Shown: positions 52,963-63,295 of the stretch, one piece after another
Numbering within the stretch: the first letter of the stretch is position 1
How the letters are laid out: each line of letters begins with the position of its first letter
DNA from: Blastocladiella emersonii ATCC 22665
Lineage: Eukaryota > Blastocladiomycota > Blastocladiomycetes > Blastocladiales > Blastocladiaceae
Assembly: GCA_025594325.1 (NCBI GenBank)
Contig: JANHCV010000003.1
Coordinates: 1,488,001-1,552,000 of the forward strand
Reading direction: 5' to 3'
DNA: 64,000 bases
Made by a program: the position numbers and the translations under genes
The notes under the pieces: generated by a model
The model's input: only the letters and a program-made list of their open reading frames with translations
Told to the model about the DNA's origin: nothing
Database searches by the model: none

Positions 52963-55900
52963 ATGGCGGACGACGGCACCAGTACCAACAGCTTCGCCCA
53001 GGTCAAGTCGTACGGGTACGTCTCTCACCCTCGAGTGAACCTCGCGCACACACAGCCGAACCTGACCACCTCGCCCTCGCCCTCCCGCTTCCCACAGCAT
53101 CCCGCTGACGGCCGCTGCCGCTGCCGAGGCCGCCCTCGCCATCTCCGGCACCCCGATCGCGCCCCCGGCCGGGCCCAAGCGCCAGCGCAGCTCGTCGCCG
53201 CCGCTGTTCCCCTCGGTCCCGCGCGCCGTGTACCCGCCGTTCCGCCGCGGCGGCCGCGGCTTCACCGAGTCCTTCTCCGCCTACGCCCCGCGCCGCCGCT
53301 TCCGCTCGCGCTCGCGCAGCCTCAGCCGGTCCCGATCGCGCTCGCGCAGCTGGTCCCGCTCGCGATCGCGCAGCCGCTCGCCGCAGCAGCAGCGCGGCGG
53401 CAACACTGGGTTCCGCGGCGCCGGCGCCGGCGTCAGCGCGTTCCCGTCGCGCCACGCTCCCTCGGCGTCGTCGGCCTCCTTCAACCACTACAGCCACAAC
53501 AGCAACCACCACCACCACCACCACCGGTCCTCGCGCTCGCGGTCCCGGAATCGCGCCACGGGCTACGCCGACTACCGCGGCGGCTCGGCCTCCGGCGGCG
53601 CGTACGGCGCTGGCGGGTCGGGGTACCGCCGCGGTGGCGGCGGCAGCGACTGGCACTCGGCGGGCACCGGCAACGACGAGTTCCCGCGCCGCTACGCCAA
53701 CTCGGTCACCTCGTCGAGCCGCCGCGGTGGACACTCGTCGTCGTCTGTCCCGGCGCCCGCGCCCGCGGCGTCGACCGTAAGCAACAACCGCGGCCGGTCC
53801 TGGACCCGCGAGTCGCCCTCGGACTCGCACTCGCGGTCCCGCTCCCGCAGCATCTCGCGCTCCCGCAGCCGCTCCCGCAGCCGGAGCCGCAGCTGGAGCC
53901 GCGACCGCCGCTCCAACGCCGCCGGGTCCGTCACGGGCGCGCCCGCTGCGGGCACCGCGTCCTCGGTCCGCGGCCGGTCCAAGTCGCGCAGCCGCAGCCG
54001 CAGCCGAACCCCGCCCCCGGCGCCGGCCGCGCACGGGTCGTCGGGCCGCTACGGGTCGCACTACCAGCAGCCGCCACAGCAGCACGGGTACCGGTACGAG
54101 TTTTCGCGGACCAACCGCCGCGGCAACTCGCCGGTCTCGCCCCCGCGCAGTAGTGGGAGCGGGCGGTACGGCCGCGGCGGGTCCACGTCCGCGCGCGAGT
54201 CGTCGAGCCGCTCGGGGCCCTACTCGCAGCAGCAGCAGCGCCGCGGAACGCACCGCTCGTCGCGCCACGAGCGCGGTGCTTCGGACAGCAAGCGCGACCT
54301 CGCCGTCGAGCCCGAGTCATCGCCGGCTGCCGCTGCCGCCACTGCGGAGCCCGCGGGTCCCGCTTCAATCCCCGTCGCCCTCGGCGGCGCGCCCGACCAC
54401 ATTGCCCCCGACGAGTACGAGACGCTGGCGCAGGTCGGCGAGGGCACCTACGGCAAGGTGTTCCGGGCGCGGCAGCGGCGCACGGGTACGCTCGTGGCGC
54501 TCAAGCGCGTGCGCGTCGAGCGCGACCGCGACGGGTTCCCGATCACCGCCGTCCGCGAGCTGCAGCTCCTCCAGCGCGTCCGCCACCAGAACGTCGTGTC
54601 GCTCATGGACCTCGCCCTCGACCTCAACGCCCAGTCGAACCAGCAGGGTCAGGGTAATGGTGAGCGCGGCTCGTCGTCCTCGTCGTCTTCGAGCATGTAT
54701 GTCTACATGGTCTTCGAGTACATGCAGCACGACCTCACGGGGATCCTGCAGCACCCGAGTATCCGGTTCGGCGCCGCGCACGTCAAGTCGCTCGTGCAGC
54801 AGCTCCTGCAGGGGCTCGCGTTCCTGCACGCGCGCGGCATCGTGCACCGCGACATCAAGGGGTCGAACCTGCTGCTCAACCGCGCGGGCCAGCTCAAGCT
54901 CGCCGATTTCGGTCTCGCGCGGTCGATCGCCGCCAAGACGAGCCAGTCGGACCTGACCAACCGCGTCATCACGCTGTGGTACCGCCCCGTCGAGCTGCTC
55001 CTCGGCGCGACGCGGTACGGCGCCGAGGTCGACATGTGGTCGGCCGGGTGCATCCTGCTCGAGCTGTACCTCAAGCAGGCGGCGTTCCCTGGCACCGAGG
55101 AGCTGACGCAGCTCGACCGCGTGTTCGGCGTGTGCGGGTCGCCCGACCCCGCCGAGTGGCCGGACGTCGAGCAGCTCCCCTGGTACCAGCTCGCCATGCC
55201 GGCGGTCCCGCGCCCGCGCCGCCTCCGCGAGTTGTACCGCATCGCCTTCCTCAAGGCGCACCCCGACGACTCGCCCGCGTCCGCCGCTGCCGCACTCGAC
55301 CTCGTCGACGCCCTCCTCCAGCTCCCGCCCAAGCGCCGCCTCACCGCGGACGCCGCCCTGCGCCACGCCTACTTCTCGTGCGAGCCCGCCCCCGTCTCGC
55401 CCCGGTCCATGCTCGAACAGCTCGACGACGCCGAGCACTGGCACGAGTTCGAGTCCAAGATGCGCAAGCGTGCGGCTGCCCGCGCCGAGCTCGAGAACGG
55501 GTCGACCAGTACCGTGACCAACGCGGCCGGATCGGCGTCGGCCTCCGCGGCCGGGCCCGGTAAGTCGGCCGCGGCGCTCCCGCAGCACCTGCAGAGCCAG
55601 CAGCAGACCGCGCCGCCCAGTGTCCCCGCCAGCGGGCGCGGGTCCGATCGCGGCGATACGCCGCTGGCCGTTAACGACACGGCTTCCGCGTCGTCGCAGC
55701 AGCAACAGCAGCAGCAGCAGGTGCACGTCGTGACGTCGGTCCGCGTCCCCGTCGCCGCCATCAAGGCCAACGCCAAGTCGGCCGCCGCGGCCGCGAAACC
55801 CGCGACCAGCGCCGCCGGCAAGGGCATCCCCGCGTCCGGCGCTTCCGCGCCCGCTGGTTCCGGTGGCCGCCAGCCGTCGACCGTCGCGCGCGCCGACGTC

Positions 55901-57334
55901 CTGCTCGCGACCCCGACGCTGTTCGTCCCGACGGCGCAGCTCATCCAGTTCGCGCTCGCCCCGCCCCCGCCGCCCGCCCCGCCGAAACCCGTGGCCGCGT
56001 CGTCCTCGGCGCCCAGCTCCGCGCGCCCGTCGCCCGCTGTCGGGCACGCGGCGCGGCGGTCCAAGGATGGGGACCGCGCGCTCCCGCTCGAGAGTCCCGC
56101 GACGCGCGAGATCCAGCTCGCGCCGCCGTCGCCTAGTAACACCGAGGTCATGGACGTCGATCGCCCTGTCGAACTTCCGATGCAGGAGCAGCACCACGCG
56201 GTTCTGCAGGAGCAGCACCCGGTGACGGCGTTCGTCCCGCCCGGCGGCACCGACGGCGTTGCCGCGCTTCTCGCCGCGGCGAACCAGCTGCTCGTCGCCG
56301 AGGCAGCCTCGGCCGCAGCGGCAGTGACGGCACCGGGCGACGAGCCGTACGCCGCGTCCGACATCCCGACGTCGACGTCCGAGGAGGAGCCGTCGCCCGA
56401 AATGCTGAGCCGCGGGCACGCGGACGACGACCAGGACCCGATGGACGTGGACGAGGACGAGGGGTCCATGATGCTCGCCACGCCCGCGCGCGCCGGCCAC
56501 CACCACCACCACCACGGCCAGTCCGCCGCCCTGTCCCCGCTCCTCTCGGCGCAGCAGCAGCGGCAGCAGGAAGAAGCCGAGGCGGCCGCCGTCGCGGGGC
56601 TCGCGCGGTCCCCGCTCCTCGCCGCGCGCAGCCCGCCGATCAAGCCGATGCCGGCCGCCGCCGTCGCGACGCGCTCAACGCGCCGCGGGGCCACCACCAC
56701 CACCGCACCCCCGCCGCCGCCCCCACCGCCCGCCGCTCTCGCTCCGCCCAACGCGAGCACGTCCGCGTCCGGCGGCGTGCGCAAGGTCCGCCGCACGACC
56801 AGCTCCGCGGGCAAGGCGCAGGCGCCCAACGAGTCCATGGCGCCGCCGCCCGCCGCCCCAACCCCCGCCGCCCCGCCCGCGCCGACGCGACGCAGCACGC
56901 GCGTCGCGAAACGCCAGTCGACGACCGAGCTCGGCTCGACCACGGGGTCCTCGGAACCCGCGTCCGCGACCAGCAGCGGCGTCACGAGCCCCGCGGCGCC
57001 CGCGCTCATCCAGCCCGCGCCCGCGCCGCCACCGCCGCTCGTCAAGCGCCAGTCGGCGCCATCGTCCGCGTCCAAAGCCGCAGCTGCGGGGACCGAGCTC
57101 ACGCGCGCGGGCAGCGAGCCGGGACCCGCAGCGGCGGGGCCGCGCGTTCGTGTGCGGCGAGGGACGGCGGCGGACGCGAGTAAGTCGGCGCCGCCGCCAC
57201 CACAAGTCCAGCAGTCGGCGTCGGGCGGTGGGTCGTCGGCGGCTACGGCGCTCCTGGCGGCTGCTGCGAGGGGAAACCAGGCGGCAGCGGCGGCAGCTGC
57301 AGCGGCTGCGGGGGACAAGGCGGCGCGAGAGTGA
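52963..57334 (+). CDS. CTK1: CDK12/CDK13/Ctk1-type RNA polymerase II CTD kinase
   Basis: Two exons (52963-53015, 53098-57334; 82-nt intron) give 1429 residues. An N-terminal RS domain (SRSRSRSLSRSRSR-type runs, about 60-90 and again about 240-310) matches animal CDK12/13. The kinase domain spans about 456-775: GEGTYGKV, VALKRVRVE, the PITAVRE helix (PITAIRE in CDK12), HRDIKGSNLLLN with catalytic Asp603, DFGLA with Asp621, the T-loop TNRVITLWYRPVELLLGATR, and GCILLEL. A Ser-rich insert lies between LALDLNA and MYVYMVFEYMQHDL. About 650 residues of Ala/Pro/Gln/Ser-rich disorder follow. The family pairs with cyclin K/Ctk2 to phosphorylate Ser2 of the polymerase CTD during elongation, the state read by Spt6-bearing complexes. 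Confidence 0.92.
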
Positions 57335-57556
57335 TGGTCAAGTGAGAGTGTGAGAGAGCAGCTCATTTTGGATGACTTTTTTGATTGACGAGCGAGTAAT
57401 TCTATGGTATTGGTACAACGAGCGGCCTGACGAGTTCACGCGGCAGTCGCTGCTGAGGCGAGCGGGGCTTGGTGAAGTTGGCCGGCAGCCATGGTGGTGG
57501 CACGGCACCCACAAGTCGCTGCAGCACAGAGCATCGGTGCATGACGCAACACTCGA

Positions 57557-57910
57557 TCACCGGCACCGAGCACGAGTCGGGTACTCGACACGCGCCTGCG
57601 GCCCGGGATGCTTCTCGACCTGGAGCAGCGCGGGGAGCACGAGCATGACGATGGTCGTAAGCTCTTGCCGCGCCTCCTGGATCAGGTTTCCGATCAACTC
57701 GAGCCGAGCGTGGATGGCCGCGCGCAGGTTCGTCTCCGGTCCCCAGTCGCGTGGCGGAACCGAGAAGGGCGGCCGCAGCTGCACGCCGAACCGGTCGTGC
57801 GTGTCGCGGTACACGGCGTTGATCGAGGTGTAGGCGCCGCCCAGCGCGGCCTCGTGCAGGTCGAGCTGGTGAAGTTGCACCGACTCGGCGGCGGTGGGTT
57901 CGGGATCCAT
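57557..57910 (-). CDS. Small uncharacterised helical protein
   Basis: A frame of 117 residues from ATG (MDPEPTAAESVQLHQLDLHE) to TGA-type termination at 57557. It looks mostly alpha-helical with amphipathic stretches (LRAAIHARLELIGNLIQEAR, QELTTIVMLVLPALLQVE), a size and character seen in small complex subunits (BORC, Mediator, kinetochore), but no family signature is evident. It faces a divergent frame across a TGACGTCA palindrome. The open frame extends upstream without an ATG. Confidence 0.5.
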   Translation of the reverse strand: MDPEPTAAESVQLHQLDLHEAALGGAYTSINAVYRDTHDRFGVQLRPPFSVPPRDWGPETNLRAAIHARLELIGNLIQEARQELTTIVMLVLPALLQVEKHPGPQARVEYPTRARCR

Positions 57911-58013
57911 GATTAGCTGGGTGTGGGTGGCGGGGAGGAGGGAGGGCGAGGGTGCGAGACGGCGCTCGAGAGGGGACCGTGGCGCATCGACGCGCTGCGC
58001 CACTCACATGACT

Positions 58014-58027
58014 CAATGACGTCATTG
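58014..58027. promoter_or_regulatory. CRE-type palindrome CAATGACGTCATTG
   Basis: A perfect 14-base palindrome centred on TGACGTCA, the full-site consensus of ATF/CREB-type bZIP factors. It lies 104 bases upstream of the minus-strand gene at 57910 and just before the plus-strand frame at about 58028-58455. Confidence 0.6.
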
Positions 58028-58104
58028 ATTTACTCTTCCCGGGCCACCGCTGCGAGCGCCGGTGTTCCTTCCGAGCTTCGCTTGACAAGCTCGTCGACGC
58101 GTAA

Positions 58105-58455
58105 ACGAACGTGTTGTTGCACGTCCAGCCGTTCCAGGCGTTCCTCGCCACCACGCTGTTCGGATCTGACGCCACGGCCGCGCACTACCGCACCCAGTTC
58201 CCCACCGTGGTCCGCAACGCGCGCGGGCTCGTCCAGCTCACGCTGCCGGCGTTGAAGCCCGGGATTCCGGCGGCCAAGGGCACGCTGCTCAAGGCGACCG
58301 ACGGCGACGACGAGCGGGCCGCCAGCGGCGCTGGGTCAGTTCGGCAGCGCAAGGTGTTTGGGCAGATGCGCACACTCTCGGACGAGCTGATGAAAGTTTA
58401 CGCGGCGCTTCCCGCCGACTTCTGTGGAGAGATGACGTCCACGGAAATTAAATAG
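58105..58455 (+). CDS. Uncharacterised reading frame without a clear start
   Basis: An open frame encoding TNVLLHVQPFQAFLATTLFG onward, then TQFPTVVRNARGLVQLTLPA and VFGQMRTLSDELMKVYAALP, ending at TAG 58453-58455. The composition is protein-like. It has no ATG near the start. The same frame upstream reads SFRASLDKLVDA and is cut by TAA at 58102-58104; substitution of a Tyr codon would be the simplest reading, but a mis-seen intron is possible. It may be a pseudogene, or a gene whose first exon I failed to find. No family recognised. Confidence 0.35.
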   Translation, partial: TNVLLHVQPFQAFLATTLFGSDATAAHYRTQFPTVVRNARGLVQLTLPALKPGIPAAKGTLLKATDGDDERAASGAGSVRQRKVFGQMRTLSDELMKVYAALPADFCGEMTSTEIK

Positions 58456-59067
58456 TTAATTTCACACAACGGTCCGGCTCGATCCCCAGCATCACCGCGA
58501 GGATCACACGACCGATCAGCGGGCGCAAACTCGCGCGCGCATCGCTCCACCGGATCTTCGCGCCGATCATCGCAGGAAGGTGCGGCCACGAGCATGCGCA
58601 CGATGTGCGGTGGGCCGCGTGGGCCACCCGGCGATTGCATCGGGTGGGCGCCGTTCAGGGGTACAGGCTCTGTGCTGTGGCTGAGCCGCACGCGGATGAA
58701 CCGCGCGGTCCTGCCGCGCCTCCGCCCGCTCCACGCCGCCGCACTCGGCGCATGAACGGCACCGCTTCGACCGAATGTAATGCGCGTGCAGATGGATGCC
58801 CATCGCGCGCGTTCCGCACGGCGTAAAGTTTTGTCCTGCCGCTCATTTCATTCAGATTAGCCGCCGCGAGGCTGCTCGATCCCCGCCAGGCACTCGCTGG
58901 GATATGGGGGCGACGCACTTAGGCCGCCGCTGATGGAGGAGCTTGCAGGAGGGCGAGTAACCTCAGCGAGCGGGCGGGGGCGGCCGCCGCGACTATAAAA
59001 GCGGGCGGTCCGCCCGCCAACGTCCGGCCTGCTCCCCTGTACTAGAACCAACTAGATCACACCGACC
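58456..59067. other. Intergenic, lectin promoter
   Basis: 612 bases. The only element I can support is the TATA box at 58994-59000. No gene. Confidence 0.5.
58994..59000 (+). promoter_or_regulatory. TATA box of the lectin gene
   Basis: TATAAAA in a GC-rich context, 68 bases upstream of the ATG at 59068. Suggests a regulated, strongly expressed gene, as is common for secreted proteins. Confidence 0.65.
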
Positions 59068-60450
59068 ATGCGCGTCGACAAGCTGCCCCTCATTACCCTC
59101 GTCTCGCTCTGCGCCGTGGTCACCGTCGTCCAGGCTCAGCAGTGGTGGTCGAGCGAGTACGATCCCAGCTCGCTCGCTGCAGGATGCCGATTTTCGAGCT
59201 CACGGTCTCCGTTTCGCGACTATGTAGCATCCAGCTCGCCAACGTCGGCATGGTCCACCCGTCGGCCGACGGCAGCGCCAACGCCGGCCGCTGCGTCGAC
59301 TTTGACCGCGGCTCGGCCACGGGCACATACGCGCGCGCCTCCATGTGGGCGTGCCACGGCCCCGCCGACTCGGACGCCGCCGGCACCCAGCTCATCAACC
59401 GCGGCGCTGTCATTGGCGACAACAACTACCGCCTCCTCCACAACCACCAGGGCGTCGACTACTGCCTCGACGTCGAGAACGGCAACGCGTACGCGGGCGC
59501 GTCGGTCCGCTGGTGGGCTTGGTACGTCATTTTCGTGTGGCCGCCGCTTCAGTGGAGTGACGTCCGCTCACCACTTGTCCCTCGATTTTTCCCCTTTGCA
59601 GCAACAATGCCGACGCCCAGCGCTGGTACGTCGACCCGCGCGACAAGTCCATGGCCTGGCGCAGCAAGTTGAACCACAACCTGTGCCTCGATCCCGCCGG
59701 CGGTACGTTCGCCTCGCTGTGACGGCCGCTGAACCGAACCCGGCGCTGATCTACTCCACCCCTCCACTCCCACTCACAGGATGGAACGGCGACAAGAACG
59801 GCCAGCCGCTCATGCTCTGGCATTGCCATGGGGGAGTTGAACAAAAATTTTCGGGCGAGCCCTTGTACTCGTTCAAAACGAACGGGCTGTGGGACATGGA
59901 GCGCGGCTGCGTCGCACAGAGCACCAACAAGTACGTGTGCGGCTATTACTGCCCCTCTGCGTCCACCACCAACTGGATCGGCGTCTTTTTCGAGGGCGTC
60001 AAGTTCGCATGCGGGCTGGGTAAGTGGGGTCCCGGGCTCGTGTGTGTCACGGCTGTGGCGGGCCTCCAGGGCGTGTTGGCCCAGGACAACGCGTGTAGCT
60101 GCCGCTGCCTACTTCGCACCGACCCCTGCGGCCCTCTCGGCAAGAACTGCTTCGCCGCGACTCCGGGCAAGGGCGGTGCCGGCGCCGCGCAGAACCAGAC
60201 GCTCGAGGCCCTCATTGCGTCGCACAAGGACGACAAGAACCTCGAGGAGTTCGTCGCGATCCACGCCGACCTCAAGCAGCCCGCCACCTTTGTCCCGATC
60301 GCGTCGGTCGTCAAGCAGAACCCGTCGCTCGCCACCATCCTCGCCGCCCACTCGTCGGCCAACGCCGCCAAGCCCACCATGACCGTTGGCCCCGTGCTCA
60401 CCAAGACGCACGTCGTCACCAAGCCGACCGTCACCGCTACGACCGCCTAA
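59068..60450 (+). CDS. Secreted ricin-B-type (beta-trefoil) lectin-like protein
   Basis: Four exons (59068-59156, 59228-59521, 59602-59702, 59780-60450; introns 71, 80 and 77 nt) give 384 residues. A signal peptide (MRVDKLPLITLVSLCAVVTV, cleavage likely after VQA) leads into a beta-trefoil-like region with cysteine pairs and QRW-type motifs: GRCVDFDRGS, YARASMWACHG, DYCLDVENGNAYAGASVRWW, NADAQRWYV, NLCLDPAGGWNGDKNGQPLM and LWHCHGG. Then a cysteine-rich stretch (NACSCRCLLRTDPCG) and a helical, Thr-rich tail with a KTHVVTKPTVTATTA end. Such domains bind galactose-type sugars; with no catalytic chain attached it is read as a secreted or wall carbohydrate-binding protein. A GTAAGT inside the last exon (60019) could mark a further intron, but the phases I tested break the frame. 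Confidence 0.75.
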   Translation: MRVDKLPLITLVSLCAVVTVVQAQQWWSSEYDPSSLAAGCRFSSSRSPFRDYVASSSPTSAWSTRRPTAAPTPAAASTLTAARPRAHTRAPPCGRATAPPTRTPPAPSSSTAALSLATTTTASSTTTRASTTASTSRTATRTRARRSAGGLGTSFSCGRRFSGVTSAHHLSLDFSPLQQQCRRPALVRRPARQVHGLAQQVEPQPVPRSRRRYVRLAVTAAEPNPALIYSTPPLPLTGWNGDKNGQPLMLWHCHGGVEQKFSGEPLYSFKTNGLWDMERGCVAQSTNKYVCGYYCPSASTTNWIGVFFEGVKFACGLGKWGPGLVCVTAVAGLQGVLAQDNACSCRCLLRTDPCGPLGKNCFAATPGKGGAGAAQNQTLEALIASHKDDKNLEEFVAIHADLKQPATFVPIASVVKQNPSLATILAAHSSANAAKPTMTVGPVLTKTHVVTKPTVTATTA

Positions 60451-60900
60451 GCGACGACGCTCACGCTCTTCCCTTGTTTCCCTTTCTCCGTCGACTACTA
60501 CGCACAATATAATTAGACATGTTCATCATCAAACCATCCGCTAGACTCTTTGCTGAAAGAAATGTACCGCGAACGAGTCTTTCACCGTTAATCGGCACTA
60601 AACCTTTCATCGTGCAAGTTACCACAACGTAAACGAGCAAGTTTGATTTCACTACGGGTTTTTAACAGCTTTTTAGAAGCGCTGATCCTTGACCAGAGCT
60701 TTTCGACCTGACAAATCGAAAGTTTGGGCAAGCGGAAGCGGGGCGGATGTGGCGCAGCGCGTCCATCGCACGCGATGCGCCACACCATCCCGAACAGAAC
60801 TCTATCAAGTCCCACGAATGCGAGTATTCAAGTAGATATATCAAATTCTGACTATTAAAACGGGTAACAAGAACATCTAGAAAGCGGAGCACCCGGTTGA
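60451..60900. other. AT-richer flank of the gag-like element
   Basis: 450 bases visibly richer in A+T than the rest of the window, with no supported gene; short minus-strand frames only. The base composition suggests it belongs with the inserted segment to its right. Confidence 0.5.
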
Positions 60901-62298
60901 TCAGCTCCCGTCATCACGTCGATGCATCATTTCGTTCGGGAGGTTTGAGCCGCCCAAGCTGCCGCGGATTAGCTTTGGGACAGCATCGCAAATGGGGGAA
61001 ATGTGCGGTTTCAGTGCCCACATGATATCCGCATCGGGTAGCTGCAGCAGTGCTGAAAGCTGAGCCACGGCGCTACTGACAGCGGACGAACTGACGTTAC
61101 TGTCTTGACGCAGAGCGAGAAGCAGGTTGCGAGCAAAGGCCGCGTAGCCCTCCACCGTGCCCAACTGCGCGACGATCCGACTCGGCGGCGAGTGCTTCTG
61201 GTACGCGTCCTGGAGACCAGCAACAACTTGATTGGCGCCGGACTTGAAGTTGGAGATGCGACCACAGTTGTCAAGCGTGTGTGAGCATGACATGGATTTC
61301 AGGTCCGGGACCGCAGCGCAGAATCGGCACTCGCGGACCCTGGTATCACGGACCTCGAGTGGTTGGTCCAGCTTCGGCTTGCGCGCAGGCAGATTGCTTG
61401 ACCCGGAACCACTCGCACTAGGCGCGCGGGTGGGATAGTCACGATCGCGAGCACCGTCTTTGGTGCGATAATCTGCAGCAGGGTCCCGATCACGGTCAGG
61501 CTTTGGATCGCGACGCGGCTGAGCTGCGACCTGAATGTCCGAGCGGCCGCCCTGGAACTGTTCGTTCGCGAGTACAAATGATTCAGTCGCTGCGGCAGCG
61601 AGGGGCACTGTGCAGACCACACTCGTGTGCTCCCTGGCAAGATCCTGGATTGAGATGGCCGAGTCGAAAACATGGCGAGCCATGGACTTGACAACGGTCT
61701 CGTTGACAAAGTTACTGACCCATTCGATAAAGACCGACTTCCAAGTGGGGCGCTTGGACTCGGCAATGCGGTCGCCATGGACGGTGCGAACTTGTTGATG
61801 GCGCAGAGCCGAAATGGAACGTGTGCTGGACTCACAACGATGCAAAAAGCAATCTCGATTTCGACACGCGACATGAACGGGTTGATGGCGGTGCTGATCT
61901 TTGGCCACAAACCATCAAGGATGTTGGTGGCCGACGCGACAATGGCCTCGTACAAGGTCAGATGCTTGGAAAGGGCAGCAAGGCGACGGACAAAGCTAGT
62001 TGGTGAAGAAACGCTGCGAGGGTCAAGGATGTTGCGCGACAAAGCAAGAATGGGGCCGCGGGTAGCAATTGCAGCGAGGTCCGCTGCAACGTCCAGCTTG
62101 CTGGTCTGGAAGAGATCACGCGTCTGCTTCAACGCGTCAATGTGACATTCGAGGTCGCAAATGGCTCCTTCGAGTTCGTCATGAGCGTCTACGTCAACGG
62201 GCCCATCAAGGTTCACGCGTTTCTTCAGCGTGTCAAGCCCGACGAGGCGAACGGCAATCTTCTTGTCGAGTAGCAAGACGTTTGATGCAAGTCGACAG
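60901..62298 (-). mobile_element. Degenerate gag-like reading frame, probable retroelement fragment
   Basis: Two overlapping minus-strand frames appear to form one protein in two pieces: frame A from about 62290 to 61800 (helical, KIAVRLVGLDTLKKRVNLDG, then AICDLECHIDALKQTRDLF) and frame B from about 61800 to the TGA at 60901 (IEWVSNFVNETVVKSMARHV, a charged linker, then a CRFCAAVPDLKSMSCSHTLD cluster resembling a zinc knuckle). A helical capsid-like part, a basic Arg/Asp-rich linker and a Cys/His cluster recall Gag proteins. Codon use and base composition differ from the host genes (less GC-rich). No start codon, reverse transcriptase or long terminal repeats are seen, so it is a fragment. 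The Gag assignment is inference. Confidence 0.45.
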
Positions 62299-62458
62299 GT
62301 CAAACAAAGCCCGTCGCTCGCTACCCTCCTCGCCGCCCACTCATCGGCCGACGCGACCAAGGCTGCGGCCACCGTCGGTCCCATGGTCAACAAGACCCAC
62401 ACTGTCACCAAGTTGACCGTCACCGCCACGCCACGCCACGCCACGAACGATCGCCTAG
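62299..62458 (+). pseudogene. Duplicated 3' end of the lectin gene
   Basis: From about 62299 the sequence parallels 60310-60450 of the lectin gene: SPSLATLLAAHSSADATKAA against NPSLATILAAHSSANAAKPT, then TVGPMVNKTHTVTKLTVTAT against TVGPVLTKTHVVTKPTVTAT. Nothing upstream of this point resembles the rest of the gene; the gag-like segment abuts it. It is the remnant of a second lectin gene whose body is lost or displaced. Confidence 0.8.
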
Positions 62459-63295
62459 GTCGCCAACTTGGTCCTCCCCCTCGTTTCTCCAATTCCTTCG
62501 TCTACACAGAAGAAATATTTGGACAGGTTCATTCAAAAAGTTCATTGCCTCGAGTTGAGAGCAGTCAAGCGAGAAAACGCGCGAGAAACGCGCGAACGCG
62601 AGAAATGCGAGGCGTGAGACAGTCACGTGCTGCTCGCGTGATGCTCGGCGACGCGTTTCGAGACGCGCTTTTTCGCGCGCGCGCTCCCCCGCCGCATGCG
62701 AGACATTTTCGCCACCGCTTCGCGCCGCCACGGTGCCGCGCTTGATGTGGCTCCCCGCAAAACAACGATCCAGCGCCACCCGCACCATGTGACTCTCGCG
62801 CGCGCGTGGTCAACATTTTGACGCGCGTCCGGTCCGCTAGCGTGGTAGACAGGGTCCCCATTTCCTTTTGGCTCCCACCGCGAGACGAATATTTCTTTCG
62901 AGCGGATCCGGCGCGCTGCACTGCCGTGCGCGGACCTGCCGACCTACCCCCCGCCCCGCTCAGCTGAGCTCCTGCATCCCTTGACTCCTTTGCTGTGATC
63001 CATCACGACATAGACTTAGACGATCGTGACACTCAACGATACCAACTTGCGCGCGACGTCGTCGACTACTACTACGACCGACCGACGCACCCTCCAAACC
63101 TCGCGGACGCGCGCCTCGTACCACACGCACACTCGCTGTGACGGACCGCTGCCCGCCCCGCCCATCATCCCGCACCGTGCTCGCCGCGCTCATCGCGACC
63201 ACGCATCGCTTCTGACGACCATCTTGGTCACGGACTCGCCGCTACCCTCGCCGCCGAGCCTCACTCCACTCTCCCGCCGCACCCGTCCGCCGACC
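62459..63295. other. Intergenic, upstream region of the CAMK-like kinase
   Basis: About 840 bases. It has a cluster of CGCG-containing words at about 62570-62700 (AAACGCGCG, TTCGAGACGCG) and TCACGTG at 62622-62628. No gene. Confidence 0.45.

Noticed and set aside
60019-60090. A GTAAGT-led intron in the last lectin exon
   Set aside because: The acceptors I tested that end in AG downstream shift the frame into early stops, while the unspliced frame reads through to a plausible tail shared with the duplicated fragment.
59068-60450. A ribosome-inactivating toxin gene
   Set aside because: Only beta-trefoil-like sugar-binding motifs are present; no N-glycosidase or other catalytic chain is seen.
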